64,000 nt of DNA, taken from NCBI GenBank assembly GCA_913060875.1, contig CAJXSL010000003.1, positions 397,045 through 461,044 of the forward strand, read 5' to 3'. The DNA is from an uncultured Desulfobacteraceae bacterium. GTDB taxonomy: Bacteria; Desulfobacterota; Desulfobacteria; Desulfobacterales; UBA5852. Shown one piece after another: positions 55,216 through 63,312 of this stretch (position 1 is the stretch's first letter; each line of letters starts with the position of its first letter). The notes under the pieces were generated by a model that ran no database searches, was not told where the DNA came from, and saw only the letters and a program-made list of their open reading frames with translations. Made by a program: the position numbers and the translations under genes.

Positions 55216-56409
55216 TCAGCGGCCCTGCCAGTAAAGGGGTGGTTGAAACCGTTGCTCCGACAGCGATTCAGGCCAGATGGTGGCAAAGTGGCCGCCCGTG
55301 ATTTGGAGCACGAGGGTGTCGGCCTGGTTCTGCCGCTGGTAGTTGCCATATGCGGTAAAGCGGACCGGGCCGAAGGGGGTTTCCATGTCGATCCGGTCCA
55401 GCGCCGCCCGGATCTGTTCCGGCGCGAGGCCTTCGGCGTTGCGCAGGGCTTCGGCCGCCACCAGCACGGCCGTGTAGGCTTCGGCGCCGTGGTAGTCGGG
55501 CGTTGTTCCAAATTTCTGCATGTAGGTGCGGTAATAGGCTTCGGCCCCGCGAAATCCCGTTTCCGGGGCCCACAGGGCGGCCGTGACCAGCCGGTCCCCG
55601 GAGGTTTTGGCCATTTCAATGAATTTATAATGGGTAAACCCGCCGGCCCCGCCGCATAGGAGGGCATGGAATTTCATGCCCCGGATCTTGGCGACCAATT
55701 GCACCGCGTCTTTCAGGTAGCTCACCATGAAGATCACGTCCGGAGAGTGATACTTCAGCGGTGCCAGAATCCGTTCGAAATAGTCGGAACTGGCGCGCTC
55801 CTTGAAATAGGGAATGATGGCCATCAGCTCGATGTCGTTTTCCCGGCAAAACCACATCATGTTCATGGCCCCGCCCGTGCCGTATGGGCTGTTCTCGTAG
55901 ACGATGGCCATGGTGCGGGGCGACACCCGCTCCGTCAGAAAGGCCTGCAGCCCCTTGGTATATTCGCCGGCCGGCGGATTCAGCCGGTAGACATTGATCT
56001 GCTCGCGCTGGGTGATGCGGTCGTCGGCGGCCGTGCAGACCAGAAAGGGGCGGTCGAGGCGGTTGGCGGTCCTGGCGGTGTAGAGCGTGTTGGCGCTGGC
56101 ATAACCGCCGATCAGCATGACGGCGCCCTGCTGTTTGACAAGCTCGGTCACGGCGGTTTCGCCGCCGCGGCGATCGCCCCGATCGTCGGCATAGACCAGC
56201 TTGAGGGGGCGCCCTTTGATGCCGCCGGCCCGGTTGATGGATTCGAGCGCCATGGTGTAGGAGTTTTGCATCATTTCGGCGTAGGCGAATTTTTCCCAGT
56301 GGACAACCCCGATGACAATGTCCTGGGCCAACAGCTGCCGGGGGCCGATGGCCAGAAGGGCGGCCAGGATGGCCACGGCCGATGTGATGCGTCGCAGTGC
56401 GGTGGTCAT
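55216..56409 (-). CDS. ABC substrate-binding protein, branched-chain amino-acid/amide type
   Basis: 397 residues, type I periplasmic binding fold (Peripla_BP_6). Signal peptide 'ITSAVAILAALLAIGPRQLLA-QD'. 'IVIGVVHWEKFAYAEMMQNSYTMALESINRAGGIKGRPLKLVYADDRGD' with the typical 'GGI.GRPL' and 'MLIGGYASANTLYTARTANRLDRPFLVCTAADD'. AAGGAGG before the start. No permease or ATPase genes lie beside it, so it is an orphan that may serve a transporter elsewhere or act as a sensor. Confidence 0.88.
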   Translation of the reverse strand: MTTALRRITSAVAILAALLAIGPRQLLAQDIVIGVVHWEKFAYAEMMQNSYTMALESINRAGGIKGRPLKLVYADDRGDRRGGETAVTELVKQQGAVMLIGGYASANTLYTARTANRLDRPFLVCTAADDRITQREQINVYRLNPPAGEYTKGLQAFLTERVSPRTMAIVYENSPYGTGGAMNMMWFCRENDIELMAIIPYFKERASSDYFERILAPLKYHSPDVIFMVSYLKDAVQLVAKIRGMKFHALLCGGAGGFTHYKFIEMAKTSGDRLVTAALWAPETGFRGAEAYYRTYMQKFGTTPDYHGAEAYTAVLVAAEALRNAEGLAPEQIRAALDRIDMETPFGPVRFTAYGNYQRQNQADTLVLQITGGHFATIWPESLSEQRFQPPLYWQGR

Positions 56410-56691
56410 GGTTCACCTCCTTGAAACCGTGGGACATACGCCGGATGCCGCATCGACAGGACGCTGGCACCCCGGTCGTTACGTGGTTGAAAGCACAGGA
56501 ACGGCCACTGGCCAGCACCGCAGGTTCGTGAAGCGGGAGAAGGGGGCGGCAGGGAAGCTAAGAGCCATATGGATTGCATCACAGGAAGGAACGCACCATC
56601 AGGGCGACCACACAACGGCAAGTGCAGATAGTATAATTTGGGCACACCGATGGAAAAAGTCAATTGACGGCGGTGCAGAAGGCGGGATGGG

Positions 56692-57489
56692 ATGGGGCTT
56701 GAACCTGAAGATTATAAAGATCTCCGGCGGGCGGTGGACCTGCTTGAAAAGCGGCGCTTTACGGCCCGCCTGACCCATTACGCGGGGCGTCCCATTGAAA
56801 AACTAATGACGACCCTGCCGGCCCGTACTTCGGACCGCGTCCAGCGCGTGGTCCGTTTCACCGTACGCCGGCTACTGGCGGTTGCGGCTAAAACCATGGG
56901 CAAAGGCCGGCATCGGCGCGCTTCACTACGTTTTCACAAGATGGCCGGCGGGGTGAGCGGGGCGGTGGGCGGCGCCTTCGGGCTGCCCGCCCTGGCCGTG
57001 GAACTGCCTGTTTCGACGACCATCATACTCCGTTCCATCGCCGATATCGCCCGCAGCGAAGGGGAAGATATCACGTCGATTGAATGCCGCCTGGCCTGCC
57101 TGGAGGTGTTTGCCCTGGGCGGGCGGGGTACCGCCGCCAACGATGCGGACACGGGCTATTATGCTGTTCGGGCTTCGCTGGCCAAAGCGGTCAGCGAAGC
57201 GGCCCAGCATATCGCCCAAAGCGGATTGACGCACAAGGGTGCGCCTGTCCTGGTGCGGTTCATCTCCCAGATTGCCTCCCGCTTGGGCGTACTGGTGTCC
57301 GAAAAGGTGGCGGCCCAGGCGATTCCGGTGCTCGGGGCGGCCGGCGGCGCCGGCATCAACCTCGTTTTCATGCGGCATTTCCAGGAGACGGCCCAGGGTC
57401 ATTTTATTGTCCGCCGCCTGGAGAGGACCTATGGCCAGGAGGTGGTGCGCCAGGCCTACCAGGAACTGCGTCGAACCGGACGGTCGTGA
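56692..57489 (+). CDS. EcsC family protein
   Basis: 265 residues. 'IEKLMTTLPARTSDRVQRVVRFTVRRLLAVAAKTM', 'KMAGGVSGAVGGAFGLPALAVELPVSTTIILRSIADIARSEGEDI', 'LACLEVFALGGR', and the C-terminal 'AQAIPVLGAAGGAGINLVFMRHFQETAQGHFIVRRLERTYG' match EcsC, a membrane-associated protein of unknown biochemical activity linked to the Ecs transporter in Bacillus. Hydrophobic central segments suggest membrane contact. Converges on the nitroreductase gene. Its upstream 280 bp holds no other gene. Confidence 0.85.
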   Translation: MGLEPEDYKDLRRAVDLLEKRRFTARLTHYAGRPIEKLMTTLPARTSDRVQRVVRFTVRRLLAVAAKTMGKGRHRRASLRFHKMAGGVSGAVGGAFGLPALAVELPVSTTIILRSIADIARSEGEDITSIECRLACLEVFALGGRGTAANDADTGYYAVRASLAKAVSEAAQHIAQSGLTHKGAPVLVRFISQIASRLGVLVSEKVAAQAIPVLGAAGGAGINLVFMRHFQETAQGHFIVRRLERTYGQEVVRQAYQELRRTGRS

Positions 57490-57506
57490 CCGGGCGGATA
57501 CCGCGC

Positions 57507-57537
57507 TAACCCGAACATTGCATGAAATTTTTTCTAC
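57507..57537 (-). repeat. 31-bp dispersed repeat, copy 2
   Basis: Opposite orientation to the copy at 50073; identical over the first 17 bases (GTAGAAAAAATTTCATG on the minus strand) and 26 of 31 overall. It lies between convergent genes. Confidence 0.6.
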
Positions 57538-57555
57538 GTTGCGGAAGCCATTTGC

Positions 57556-58065
57556 TTACCACGTTTCGGTGTGGATGCGCTCCGCCTTGAAGCGGTCTTC
57601 ACTTTTGATTTTCTGGGCCGGCCAGCCCATGACCACCAGCGCCATGGGAATCACCCGGGGCGGCAGTCCGAAATGGCGGCTGAAGCTGGCGACCCGGTCT
57701 TCCATGGGATAGATGCCGGTCCAGACAGTGCCCAGGCCGCGGGCCTGGGCGGCCAGGAGCAGGTTCTGGGTGGCGGCCGCACAGTCCTGGACCCAGAAAC
57801 CGGGAAATTTTTCCAGATCCAGGTCACCGCAGATCATGATGGCCAGCGGGGCTTCCGCGGCCATACCGGCATGGGGGTTGAAATCTTGCACACGGGCCAG
57901 GGTTTCCCGCTCGGTGATGACGATGAACTGCCAGGGCTGGGCATTGCCGGCACTGGGGGCCATCATGGCGGCGGCCAGAATTTCCCGGACCAGTTCTTCC
58001 GGTACGGGCTGGTCCGTATATTTGCGAATGCTCCGGCGCTGGTAAATCGCTTCCAATACATCCAT
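57556..58065 (-). CDS. Nitroreductase family protein
   Basis: 169 residues, FMN-dependent NAD(P)H oxidoreductase of the short nitroreductase clade. 'MDVLEAIYQRRSIRKYTDQPVPEELVREILAAAMMAPSAGNAQPWQFIVI' has the FMN-phosphate Arg-Arg-Ser and the Ser/Asn/Gln pocket; 'DCAAATQNLLLAAQARGLGTVWTGIYP' is the C-terminal conserved part. Divergent from the HxlR-type regulator at 58214, which probably controls it, a common arrangement for electrophile- or quinone-response genes. Confidence 0.92.
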   Translation of the reverse strand: MDVLEAIYQRRSIRKYTDQPVPEELVREILAAAMMAPSAGNAQPWQFIVITERETLARVQDFNPHAGMAAEAPLAIMICGDLDLEKFPGFWVQDCAAATQNLLLAAQARGLGTVWTGIYPMEDRVASFSRHFGLPPRVIPMALVVMGWPAQKIKSEDRFKAERIHTETW

Positions 58066-58156
58066 GGCATGGTCCTTTTTACGGTCAGGTTGACGATGGC
58101 TGTCAAGTGCGGTTCTCTTATGGTACTAAATATCATTTGTAAAGTATGCACTTTTA

Positions 58157-58171
58157 GGTAATACAATTACC
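58157..58171. promoter_or_regulatory. Candidate HxlR operator between the nitroreductase and regulator genes
   Basis: Perfect dyad GGTAAT-ACA-ATTACC within AT-rich sequence (58120-58180), between divergent genes. HxlR/DUF24 regulators bind such palindromes with AT-rich arms. Confidence 0.6.
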
Positions 58172-58213
58172 ATATGGATACTATTGCAGCCGAAGGGGCA
58201 AAGCGGAGGGACC

Positions 58214-58576
58214 ATGGTGAGTGAATGCAGCCTCAAAACCGCAGGCACCAAAACCTATTATTGCGATGTGGAGCTTACCCTCCAGATCATCGGCGGAAAA
58301 TGGAAACCGATTATCCTGTTTCACCTGGGGGCGGACGGCACCCTGCGTTTCAGCGAAATCCGGCGGATTATCCCCAACATCACGCCCAAGATGCTGACCC
58401 AGCAGCTGCGCCAGCTGGAGAGCGACGGCGTGGTCAGCCGGAAAGTATACGCCCAGGTGCCGCCCAGGGTGGAGTATGAGCTGACCGGGCTGGGTAAGAG
58501 TGTCATGCCCATCATTCAGCAGCTTTCCCGCTGGGGCAGACAGTATGAAGGCTGGCTGGAGCGGCACCCCAAGTGA
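58214..58576 (+). CDS. HxlR/DUF24 family transcriptional regulator
   Basis: 120 residues from ATG 58214 (GGAGGG three nt away; GTG 58217 is possible). 'YYCDVELTLQIIGGKWKPIILFHLGADGTLRFSEIRRIIPNITPKMLTQQLRQLESDGVVSRKVYAQVPPRVEYELTGLG' is the full winged-helix HxlR domain. Two Cys near the N-terminus (one just before and one within 'YYCDVELT') sit where redox-sensing HxlR proteins such as HypR/YodB have their thiols. Divergent to the nitroreductase gene, with a dyad at 58157-58171. Confidence 0.92.
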   Translation: MVSECSLKTAGTKTYYCDVELTLQIIGGKWKPIILFHLGADGTLRFSEIRRIIPNITPKMLTQQLRQLESDGVVSRKVYAQVPPRVEYELTGLGKSVMPIIQQLSRWGRQYEGWLERHPK

Positions 58577-58616
58577 AAACCGAACCCTGATAGGGGTTCC
58601 TGCCGGGGCTCTTGTG

Positions 58617-58654
58617 AAAAAAAGCACCAAGCTCAAAGCGTCAAGCTGAAAGGG
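58617..58654 (-). repeat. 38-bp dispersed repeat, copy 2
   Basis: Reverse-strand relative of the repeat at 44161-44197: begins CCCTTTCAGCTTGACGCTT on the minus strand and ends in a T run; about 33 matching positions of 37. It follows the HxlR gene by 40 bp. Confidence 0.65.
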
Positions 58655-58768
58655 TGGGGATCGCGGCGACCTCGAATTATTTCGCCGAACCGGTCCAGCG
58701 TAACCGGTGCCATTTCAATGGTGGATACAACCGGCAACATGCGGGCGGCTTCGCCGAAAGGAAACACC

Positions 58769-59311
58769 ATGCGCAAAGTCTTTGGAATCATCGTGTTGGT
58801 GATGGTGGGGTGTGTCGCCATCCCTTCGGGTATCGAACCGGTGACAGGGTTCGAGCTGGAGCGCTATTTGGGGCGTTGGTATGAGATCGCCCGTCTGGAT
58901 CATTCCTTCGAGCGCGGGCTCACCCATGTCACCGCCGATTACCGCCGGCAGGAGGACGGCCGGATCCGGGTCGTCAACCGGGGCTATCGGCCGGCCGAGG
59001 ATCGCTGGGAGACAGCCGAGGGTGTGGCTGTTCCGGTGGGGGCGGCGGATGTGGGGCGCCTCAAGGTATCGTTTTTCGGCCCGTTTTACGGCGGTTACAA
59101 TATTATCGCGCTGGACAGGGTCGCCTACCGCTATGCCCTCGTGTGCGGCCCCGGCCGGTCCTATCTCTGGATTCTGGCCCGGGAACCCCGTCTGGCGCCG
59201 TCGGTGCGTGACGATCTGGTGGCCCGGGCCCGGGCGCTGGGCTTTGCCACCGAAGAACTGATCATGGTGGCACATAAACCGGTCGATCCCGCGTCCGGCG
59301 GCGATGGATGA
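58769..59311 (+). CDS. Bacterial lipocalin (Blc-like lipoprotein)
   Basis: 180 residues from ATG 58769 (AAAGGA at 6 nt). Lipoprotein signal 'VFGIIVLVMVGC'. Lipocalin motifs: 'LERYLGRWYEIARLDHSFERGL' (GxW), 'GRIRVVNRGYRPAEDRWETAEGVA', 'GYNIIALDRVAYRYALVCGP', 'WILAREPRLAP' (final conserved Arg). Binds fatty acids or lysophospholipids at the outer membrane. Its stop overlaps the start of the Nudix gene by 4 bp. Confidence 0.93.
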   Translation: MRKVFGIIVLVMVGCVAIPSGIEPVTGFELERYLGRWYEIARLDHSFERGLTHVTADYRRQEDGRIRVVNRGYRPAEDRWETAEGVAVPVGAADVGRLKVSFFGPFYGGYNIIALDRVAYRYALVCGPGRSYLWILAREPRLAPSVRDDLVARARALGFATEELIMVAHKPVDPASGGDG

Positions 59312-60000
59312 TGGCCATGCACGGTAAAAGCAATGATAACGTCCCCTGTGGCGAAGCCCTGCGACGGATGATCACGGATAATTTGCATCGATTCCCGGTA
59401 CAGGCCGGCAACGGCGTTGGGAACCGGCGGGCCGCCGTGGCCCTGAGGATCGTGGAAACCGCCCACGGACCGGACGTCTACGGCCTGCCGTACCATGACC
59501 ACTGGGATCCGGGGGCGGCTCTGGTGCTGACCCGGCGGGCGGCAGGCCTGCGCAACCATGCCGGGCAGTGGGCCTTGCCCGGCGGACGCATGGAGGACGG
59601 GGAACAGCCGGAAGAAACGGCCCTGCGGGAGCTGGCCGAAGAGGTGGGGCTGTCGCTGACGCCTGATCGCGTCATTGGACGCCTGGATGATTATGCCACC
59701 CGTTCCGGATTTGCCATCACCCCGGTGGTGATCTGGGGCGGCGTCGGCGTTGATTTGGCCCCCAACCCGGGCGAGGTGGCCTCGGTGCATCGCATCCCCG
59801 TCGGCGAACTGATGCGGGCCGACGCCCCGATTCTGGAAGCCATACCGGAAAGCCGGCATCCGGTGCTCCTCATGCCGGTGGGCAACAGTTGGATTGCGGC
59901 CCCCACGGCCGCGATGCTATACCAGTTTCGGGAAGTGGCCATCCGGGGGAACACGACCCGCGTGGCCCATTTCGAGCAGCCCTATTTTGCCTGGCGGTAG
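59308..60000 (+). CDS. Nudix hydrolase (CoA-pyrophosphatase-like)
   Basis: 230 residues. Nudix box 'GGRMEDGEQPEETALRELAEEVGL' complete (GX5EX7REUXEEXGU). The region 'AALVLTRRAAGLRNHAGQWALPG' and the downstream 'VHRIPVGEL' resemble NudL-type CoA pyrophosphatases, although the UPF0035 motif is not fully seen. Translationally coupled to lipocalin by ATGATG overlap. May recycle CoA or nucleotide derivatives. Confidence 0.85.
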   Translation: MMAMHGKSNDNVPCGEALRRMITDNLHRFPVQAGNGVGNRRAAVALRIVETAHGPDVYGLPYHDHWDPGAALVLTRRAAGLRNHAGQWALPGGRMEDGEQPEETALRELAEEVGLSLTPDRVIGRLDDYATRSGFAITPVVIWGGVGVDLAPNPGEVASVHRIPVGELMRADAPILEAIPESRHPVLLMPVGNSWIAAPTAAMLYQFREVAIRGNTTRVAHFEQPYFAWR

Positions 60001-60066
60001 CACGCGACCGCGTTGCAGCACAACGGGTCCTATCCGCCCGGCCGGACAAACAGGACGGTGACCGTC

Positions 60067-61527
60067 ATGGGTGATCAGATTACCATCTCCATCTGGGTGT
60101 TTGGGCTGCTGGTCGTTCTTGCCCTGGCCGCCGTCCTCGATCGGGTGCTCATCCCCAGCACCCGCTGGTTTCTGCGCCGGCGGATCAACCGGGTCATCGA
60201 TGAGATCGGCACCCGCCTGGACATCGAAATCCGCCCCTTTCAGCTCACCAAACGCCAGGTGCTCGTCGACCGTCTGGCCTTCGATCCCAAGGTTATCGCG
60301 GCGGTCCAGGACTATGCCCGGGCCCATGAGATGCCGTTGGCGGTGGTGCAGAAGAAGGTCATGCGCTATGCGCGCGAAACCGTGCCCTCTTTCAACGCCT
60401 ATCTGTATTTTCGCATCGGCTACTGGGTGGCCAAGCGCATTGCCAGGCTTTTGTATCGGGTGCGCGTGGGGCTGATCCAGAACGAGCACTACCGTGCCAT
60501 CGATCCCGATTCCACGGTGGTGTTTGTCATGAATCACCGCTCCAATATGGACTATATCCTGGTGGCCTTCCTGGCGGCCGAGCGGACGACCCTTTCCTAT
60601 GCCGTGGGGGAGTGGGCCAAGATATGGCCGCTGCACATGCTCATCCGGGCCATGGGGGCCTTTTTTGTCCGGCGCCAGTCCGGCAACACCCTCTACCGGC
60701 GGGTGCTGGAACGCTACATTCACATGGCGACCCGCGAGGGCGTGTGCCAGGCGGTTTTCCTGGAAGGCGGCCTGAGCCGGGACGGCCGGCTGCGCGATCC
60801 CAAGCTGGGCCTGGTGGACTACATGCTGCGGGGCTTCGATCCGGACAAGGACCGGGATATCGTTTTTATCCCGGTGGGCATCAACTACGACCGCACCCTG
60901 GAAGACCGCAGCCTGCTGCGGGCCCTGGACCCCGGGGCCCGGAAGCGCAGTGTCTGGTTCGTGGCGCGGACCACGGCCCGCTTCATCGCCCGCAGCGTGG
61001 TCCTCATGGTGCTCAGCCGCTGGCGGCGCTATGGCTATGCCTGCGTCAATTTTGGTGCCCCGGTTTCCGCCCGGGCCTACTGCCGGGAGCAGGATGTGCG
61101 CTTTCACGCTCTGCCCCGGCGGGAACGGTTCCCGGAGATCGAGCGGCTGTGCCGGTCCATCATGGGCGCCATTGCGGATGTGGTGCCGGTGTTGCCCATC
61201 TCCCTGGTTGCGCATGTTTTTCTGAATGCCATGGACAAGGGGATGGATATTCTGGAAATCGAACGGCGCATCAACGGCGCCCAGGAGGAGCTGGCGGCCC
61301 GGGGCGCCCCTGTTTTCGAGGTTCCCCGCAGCACCCGGGCGCGGGTGATTTCCGAAGCCCTGCATATGCTGTTGCTGCGGCGTATGGTAACGGAGCGCAA
61401 TGGGGTCTACCGGGCGGTGCCCGGGGAGAAGGCCCTCCTGGCCTATTATGCCAACGCCATCAGCCATTGGTGGGTGTCCGCCTCCGTTTCCGGGGCTGCG
61501 CAACCTGTCGGCGGGGAGAGAACATGA
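60067..61527 (+). CDS. Glycerol-3-phosphate/lysophosphatidate acyltransferase-like protein (PlsB-related)
   Basis: 486 residues from ATG 60067. One N-terminal membrane segment ('ISIWVFGLLVVLALAAVL'). Acyltransferase motifs: I 'VFVMNHRSNMDYILVAF' (HX4D), II 'AMGAFFVRRQSGNTLYRRVL', III 'AVFLEGGLSRDGRL' (FxEGxxSR), IV 'DIVFIPVGINYDR'. These are PlsB-like, but the protein is half the length of E. coli PlsB and lacks its N-terminal region. Coupled to the GNAT gene by 4 bp. Likely acylates a glycerophospholipid precursor at the inner membrane. Confidence 0.85.
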   Translation: MGDQITISIWVFGLLVVLALAAVLDRVLIPSTRWFLRRRINRVIDEIGTRLDIEIRPFQLTKRQVLVDRLAFDPKVIAAVQDYARAHEMPLAVVQKKVMRYARETVPSFNAYLYFRIGYWVAKRIARLLYRVRVGLIQNEHYRAIDPDSTVVFVMNHRSNMDYILVAFLAAERTTLSYAVGEWAKIWPLHMLIRAMGAFFVRRQSGNTLYRRVLERYIHMATREGVCQAVFLEGGLSRDGRLRDPKLGLVDYMLRGFDPDKDRDIVFIPVGINYDRTLEDRSLLRALDPGARKRSVWFVARTTARFIARSVVLMVLSRWRRYGYACVNFGAPVSARAYCREQDVRFHALPRRERFPEIERLCRSIMGAIADVVPVLPISLVAHVFLNAMDKGMDILEIERRINGAQEELAARGAPVFEVPRSTRARVISEALHMLLLRRMVTERNGVYRAVPGEKALLAYYANAISHWWVSASVSGAAQPVGGERT

Positions 61528-62021
61528 CGGATTTAACCCTTGTCGAGGGCTACCGACCGGGTGCCATCGGTCGGGTGGCCGAACTCCATGGGGACTATTA
61601 CCACCGGAACTGGGGTTTCGGCCTTTTTTTCGAGGCCAAGGTGGCAACGGAACTGGCCGCCTTTTTCAGCGGCTACGCCGAAGGCCGGGACGGTTTTTGG
61701 GCTGTGGTGGCGAATGGGCGCCTCGAAGGCGCCATCGTCATCGATGGCCGGGAGGCCTCCGGGGCCGGCGCCCACCTGCGCTGGTTTATCATGTCCGACG
61801 ATCTGCGTGGTCAAGGGGCCGGCAACCGATTGATGCAAACCGCCATGGATTTTTGCCGCTGGAAGCGCTACCCTGTGGTCTACCTCTGGACGTTCGAGGG
61901 GTTGGCGGCGGCCCACCACCTCTACAAACGGCACGGGTTTTCCCTTGTCGAACAACACCCGGGGGATCAATGGGGCACGACGGTCACCGAACAGCGGTTC
62001 GAGTGCCGGCTGGGCCGGTGA
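61524..62021 (+). CDS. GNAT family acetyltransferase
   Basis: 165 residues. 'GAIGRVAELHGDYYHRNWGFGLFFEAKVATELAAFF', acetyl-CoA pocket 'LRWFIMSDDLRGQGAGNRLMQTAMDFC' (Q/RxxGxG/A) and 'VYLWTFEGLAAAHHLYKRHGFSLVEQ' are typical of MarR-associated GNAT proteins. GGGGAGAG site before the ATG; overlaps the acyltransferase stop. Substrate unknown. Confidence 0.88.
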   Translation: MTDLTLVEGYRPGAIGRVAELHGDYYHRNWGFGLFFEAKVATELAAFFSGYAEGRDGFWAVVANGRLEGAIVIDGREASGAGAHLRWFIMSDDLRGQGAGNRLMQTAMDFCRWKRYPVVYLWTFEGLAAAHHLYKRHGFSLVEQHPGDQWGTTVTEQRFECRLGR

Positions 62022-62055
62022 ACGCTCCGAATCTATCACCACAAGGAAAGATTGG

Positions 62056-62505
62056 ATGCCATTGCCGAACAGGGCAACCCTTTTGGCCGGCCTATGGCTG
62101 GTTTTGCTGATCGGCTGCGGATTTTCCAGCAGCCGTGATGCCGCATCGGAAACCATGGGACGCTATTTTACCGCCATCGAGGCCCAGGATTACCCGGCCG
62201 CGCTGGCCTGCTATGCGGAAGCCTTTTTTGAGAAAACATCACGGAACGCCTGGGAGCGCAAACTGCGGGGCTACAACCGGCAGCTGGGGAGCCTGGAACG
62301 TTTTGAAGCCATGAGCTGGAACGTGAAAAAACATGTGGGCGCCAACGGCGGCACATTCGTTCAGGTGGTGTACAAAACCGCGTATTCCCGGCACCCGGCC
62401 ACGGAAATGTTCATGCTGCAAAAGGGGGAAGAAGGTTTCCGGATCATTGCCCATCGCCTGGAGGTAAAGGGCGCCCCCAAGCAGGGCGAGACAGAATTCA
62501 TATAG
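62056..62505 (+). CDS. Small DUF4019/nuclear-transport-factor-like lipoprotein
   Basis: 149 residues from ATG 62056 (AAGGAAAG). Lipoprotein signal 'LLAGLWLVLLIGC'. 'SETMGRYFTAIEAQDYPAALACYAEAFFEKTSRNAWERKLRGYNRQLGSLERFEAMSW' and 'GGTFVQVVYKTAYSRHPATEMFMLQKGEEGFRIIAHRLEVKG' have the NTF2-like fold pattern of DUF4019/DUF4878 proteins. Last gene of the lipocalin-Nudix-acyltransferase-GNAT run. Function unknown. Confidence 0.7.
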   Translation: MPLPNRATLLAGLWLVLLIGCGFSSSRDAASETMGRYFTAIEAQDYPAALACYAEAFFEKTSRNAWERKLRGYNRQLGSLERFEAMSWNVKKHVGANGGTFVQVVYKTAYSRHPATEMFMLQKGEEGFRIIAHRLEVKGAPKQGETEFI

Positions 62506-62613
62506 ACGCTGTTTCAAACTAGTCTTTTGGCTCGAAACGATGTTGTGGTGACGGTATTGGTTCGGCCTGAACCATTTGCATCCGGTGGTAAAGCCGAACA
62601 GAAACTTTACTGA

Positions 62614-62755
62614 GTGTCCGTCCATAAGTGGTAGATTTTGGTTCCTGGCAAGGCCCGAGCGCGTTTTAAACCGGAGGAATAGTCAGCTATTTCGAGGATT
62701 GAAAACAAGCGAGAACGCCGCCAGGGGCCGAAAGATGCCATTTATGGATGGGCAC
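62614..62755 (+). repeat. 142-bp MITE-like element, copy 1
   Basis: Ends GTGTCCGTCCATAAGTGG and CCATTTATGGATGGGCAC form imperfect 18-bp terminal inverted repeats. A second copy of the same length starts at 63145. Inner sequence is about 75-80% identical between copies (shared blocks GGTAGATTTTGG, AGGAATAGT, CTATTTCGAGGATT, AAAGATGCCATTT). No target duplication was found. Confidence 0.85.
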
Positions 62756-62786
62756 TAATTAGCGTGCGGGGCAGAGGAGCATTGCG

Positions 62787-63068
62787 ATGACAGCCATGGA
62801 TTATGCGGCCATCGGCACCATGGTGGTGGCGGCCCTTGTTTCGGCCGTGACCTTCGGGATGATTGCCAATTACCTGTTCGACCACCGCCTGGCCGACCGC
62901 GGCGATACGGATGTTTTGGGCATCTACAGGAAATACCGCCGACATATCCGGCAAGCCACCGGCCAGGATTCACCCCTGTTCTGGGTTCATGCGGTGGCGG
63001 CCGGGGTGTTTATTCTGGGGGGGATGATCTACTTCGTGGCGCGTTTCGTGTTCAAGTGGACATTCTAG
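62787..63068 (+). CDS. Small protein with two membrane segments
   Basis: 93 residues: 'AAIGTMVVAALVSAVTFGMIANYLF' and 'VHAVAAGVFILGGMIYFVARFVF' flank a charged loop 'DHRLADRGDTDVLGIYRKYRRHIRQATGQDS'. GCAGAGGAG before the ATG. No family recognised. Lies between the two MITE-like copies. Confidence 0.65.
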   Translation: MTAMDYAAIGTMVVAALVSAVTFGMIANYLFDHRLADRGDTDVLGIYRKYRRHIRQATGQDSPLFWVHAVAAGVFILGGMIYFVARFVFKWTF

Positions 63069-63144
63069 CGGCAAGCACCCTGCGGGCGCGTCCGCGAAAC
63101 ATCCGGGTTAAGGATTATCAAGGGGCCGAGTGAAAAGGTAACTA

Positions 63145-63286
63145 GTGTTCGTCCAGAGATGGTAGATTTTGGTTTCGAGCAAGGTCTGAGCGATTTTGAA
63201 ACCGCAGGAATAGTGGACTATTTCGAGGATTTCAAAAGAGCGAAAACGCCGCTCGGGGCCAAAAGATGCCATTTCTGGATGGACAC
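63145..63286 (+). repeat. 142-bp MITE-like element, copy 2
   Basis: Ends GTGTTCGTCCAGAGATGG and CCATTTCTGGATGGACAC. Relative to copy 1 the stem changes CATAA/TTATG to CAGAG(A)/TCTG on both sides, so the terminal pairing is kept by paired substitutions. Its right end is 27 bp before the DUF362 start. Short reading frames through it are not supported as genes. Confidence 0.85.
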
Positions 63287-63312
63287 GAGACGAAGAAAGG
63301 GTTGTGTTGTCC

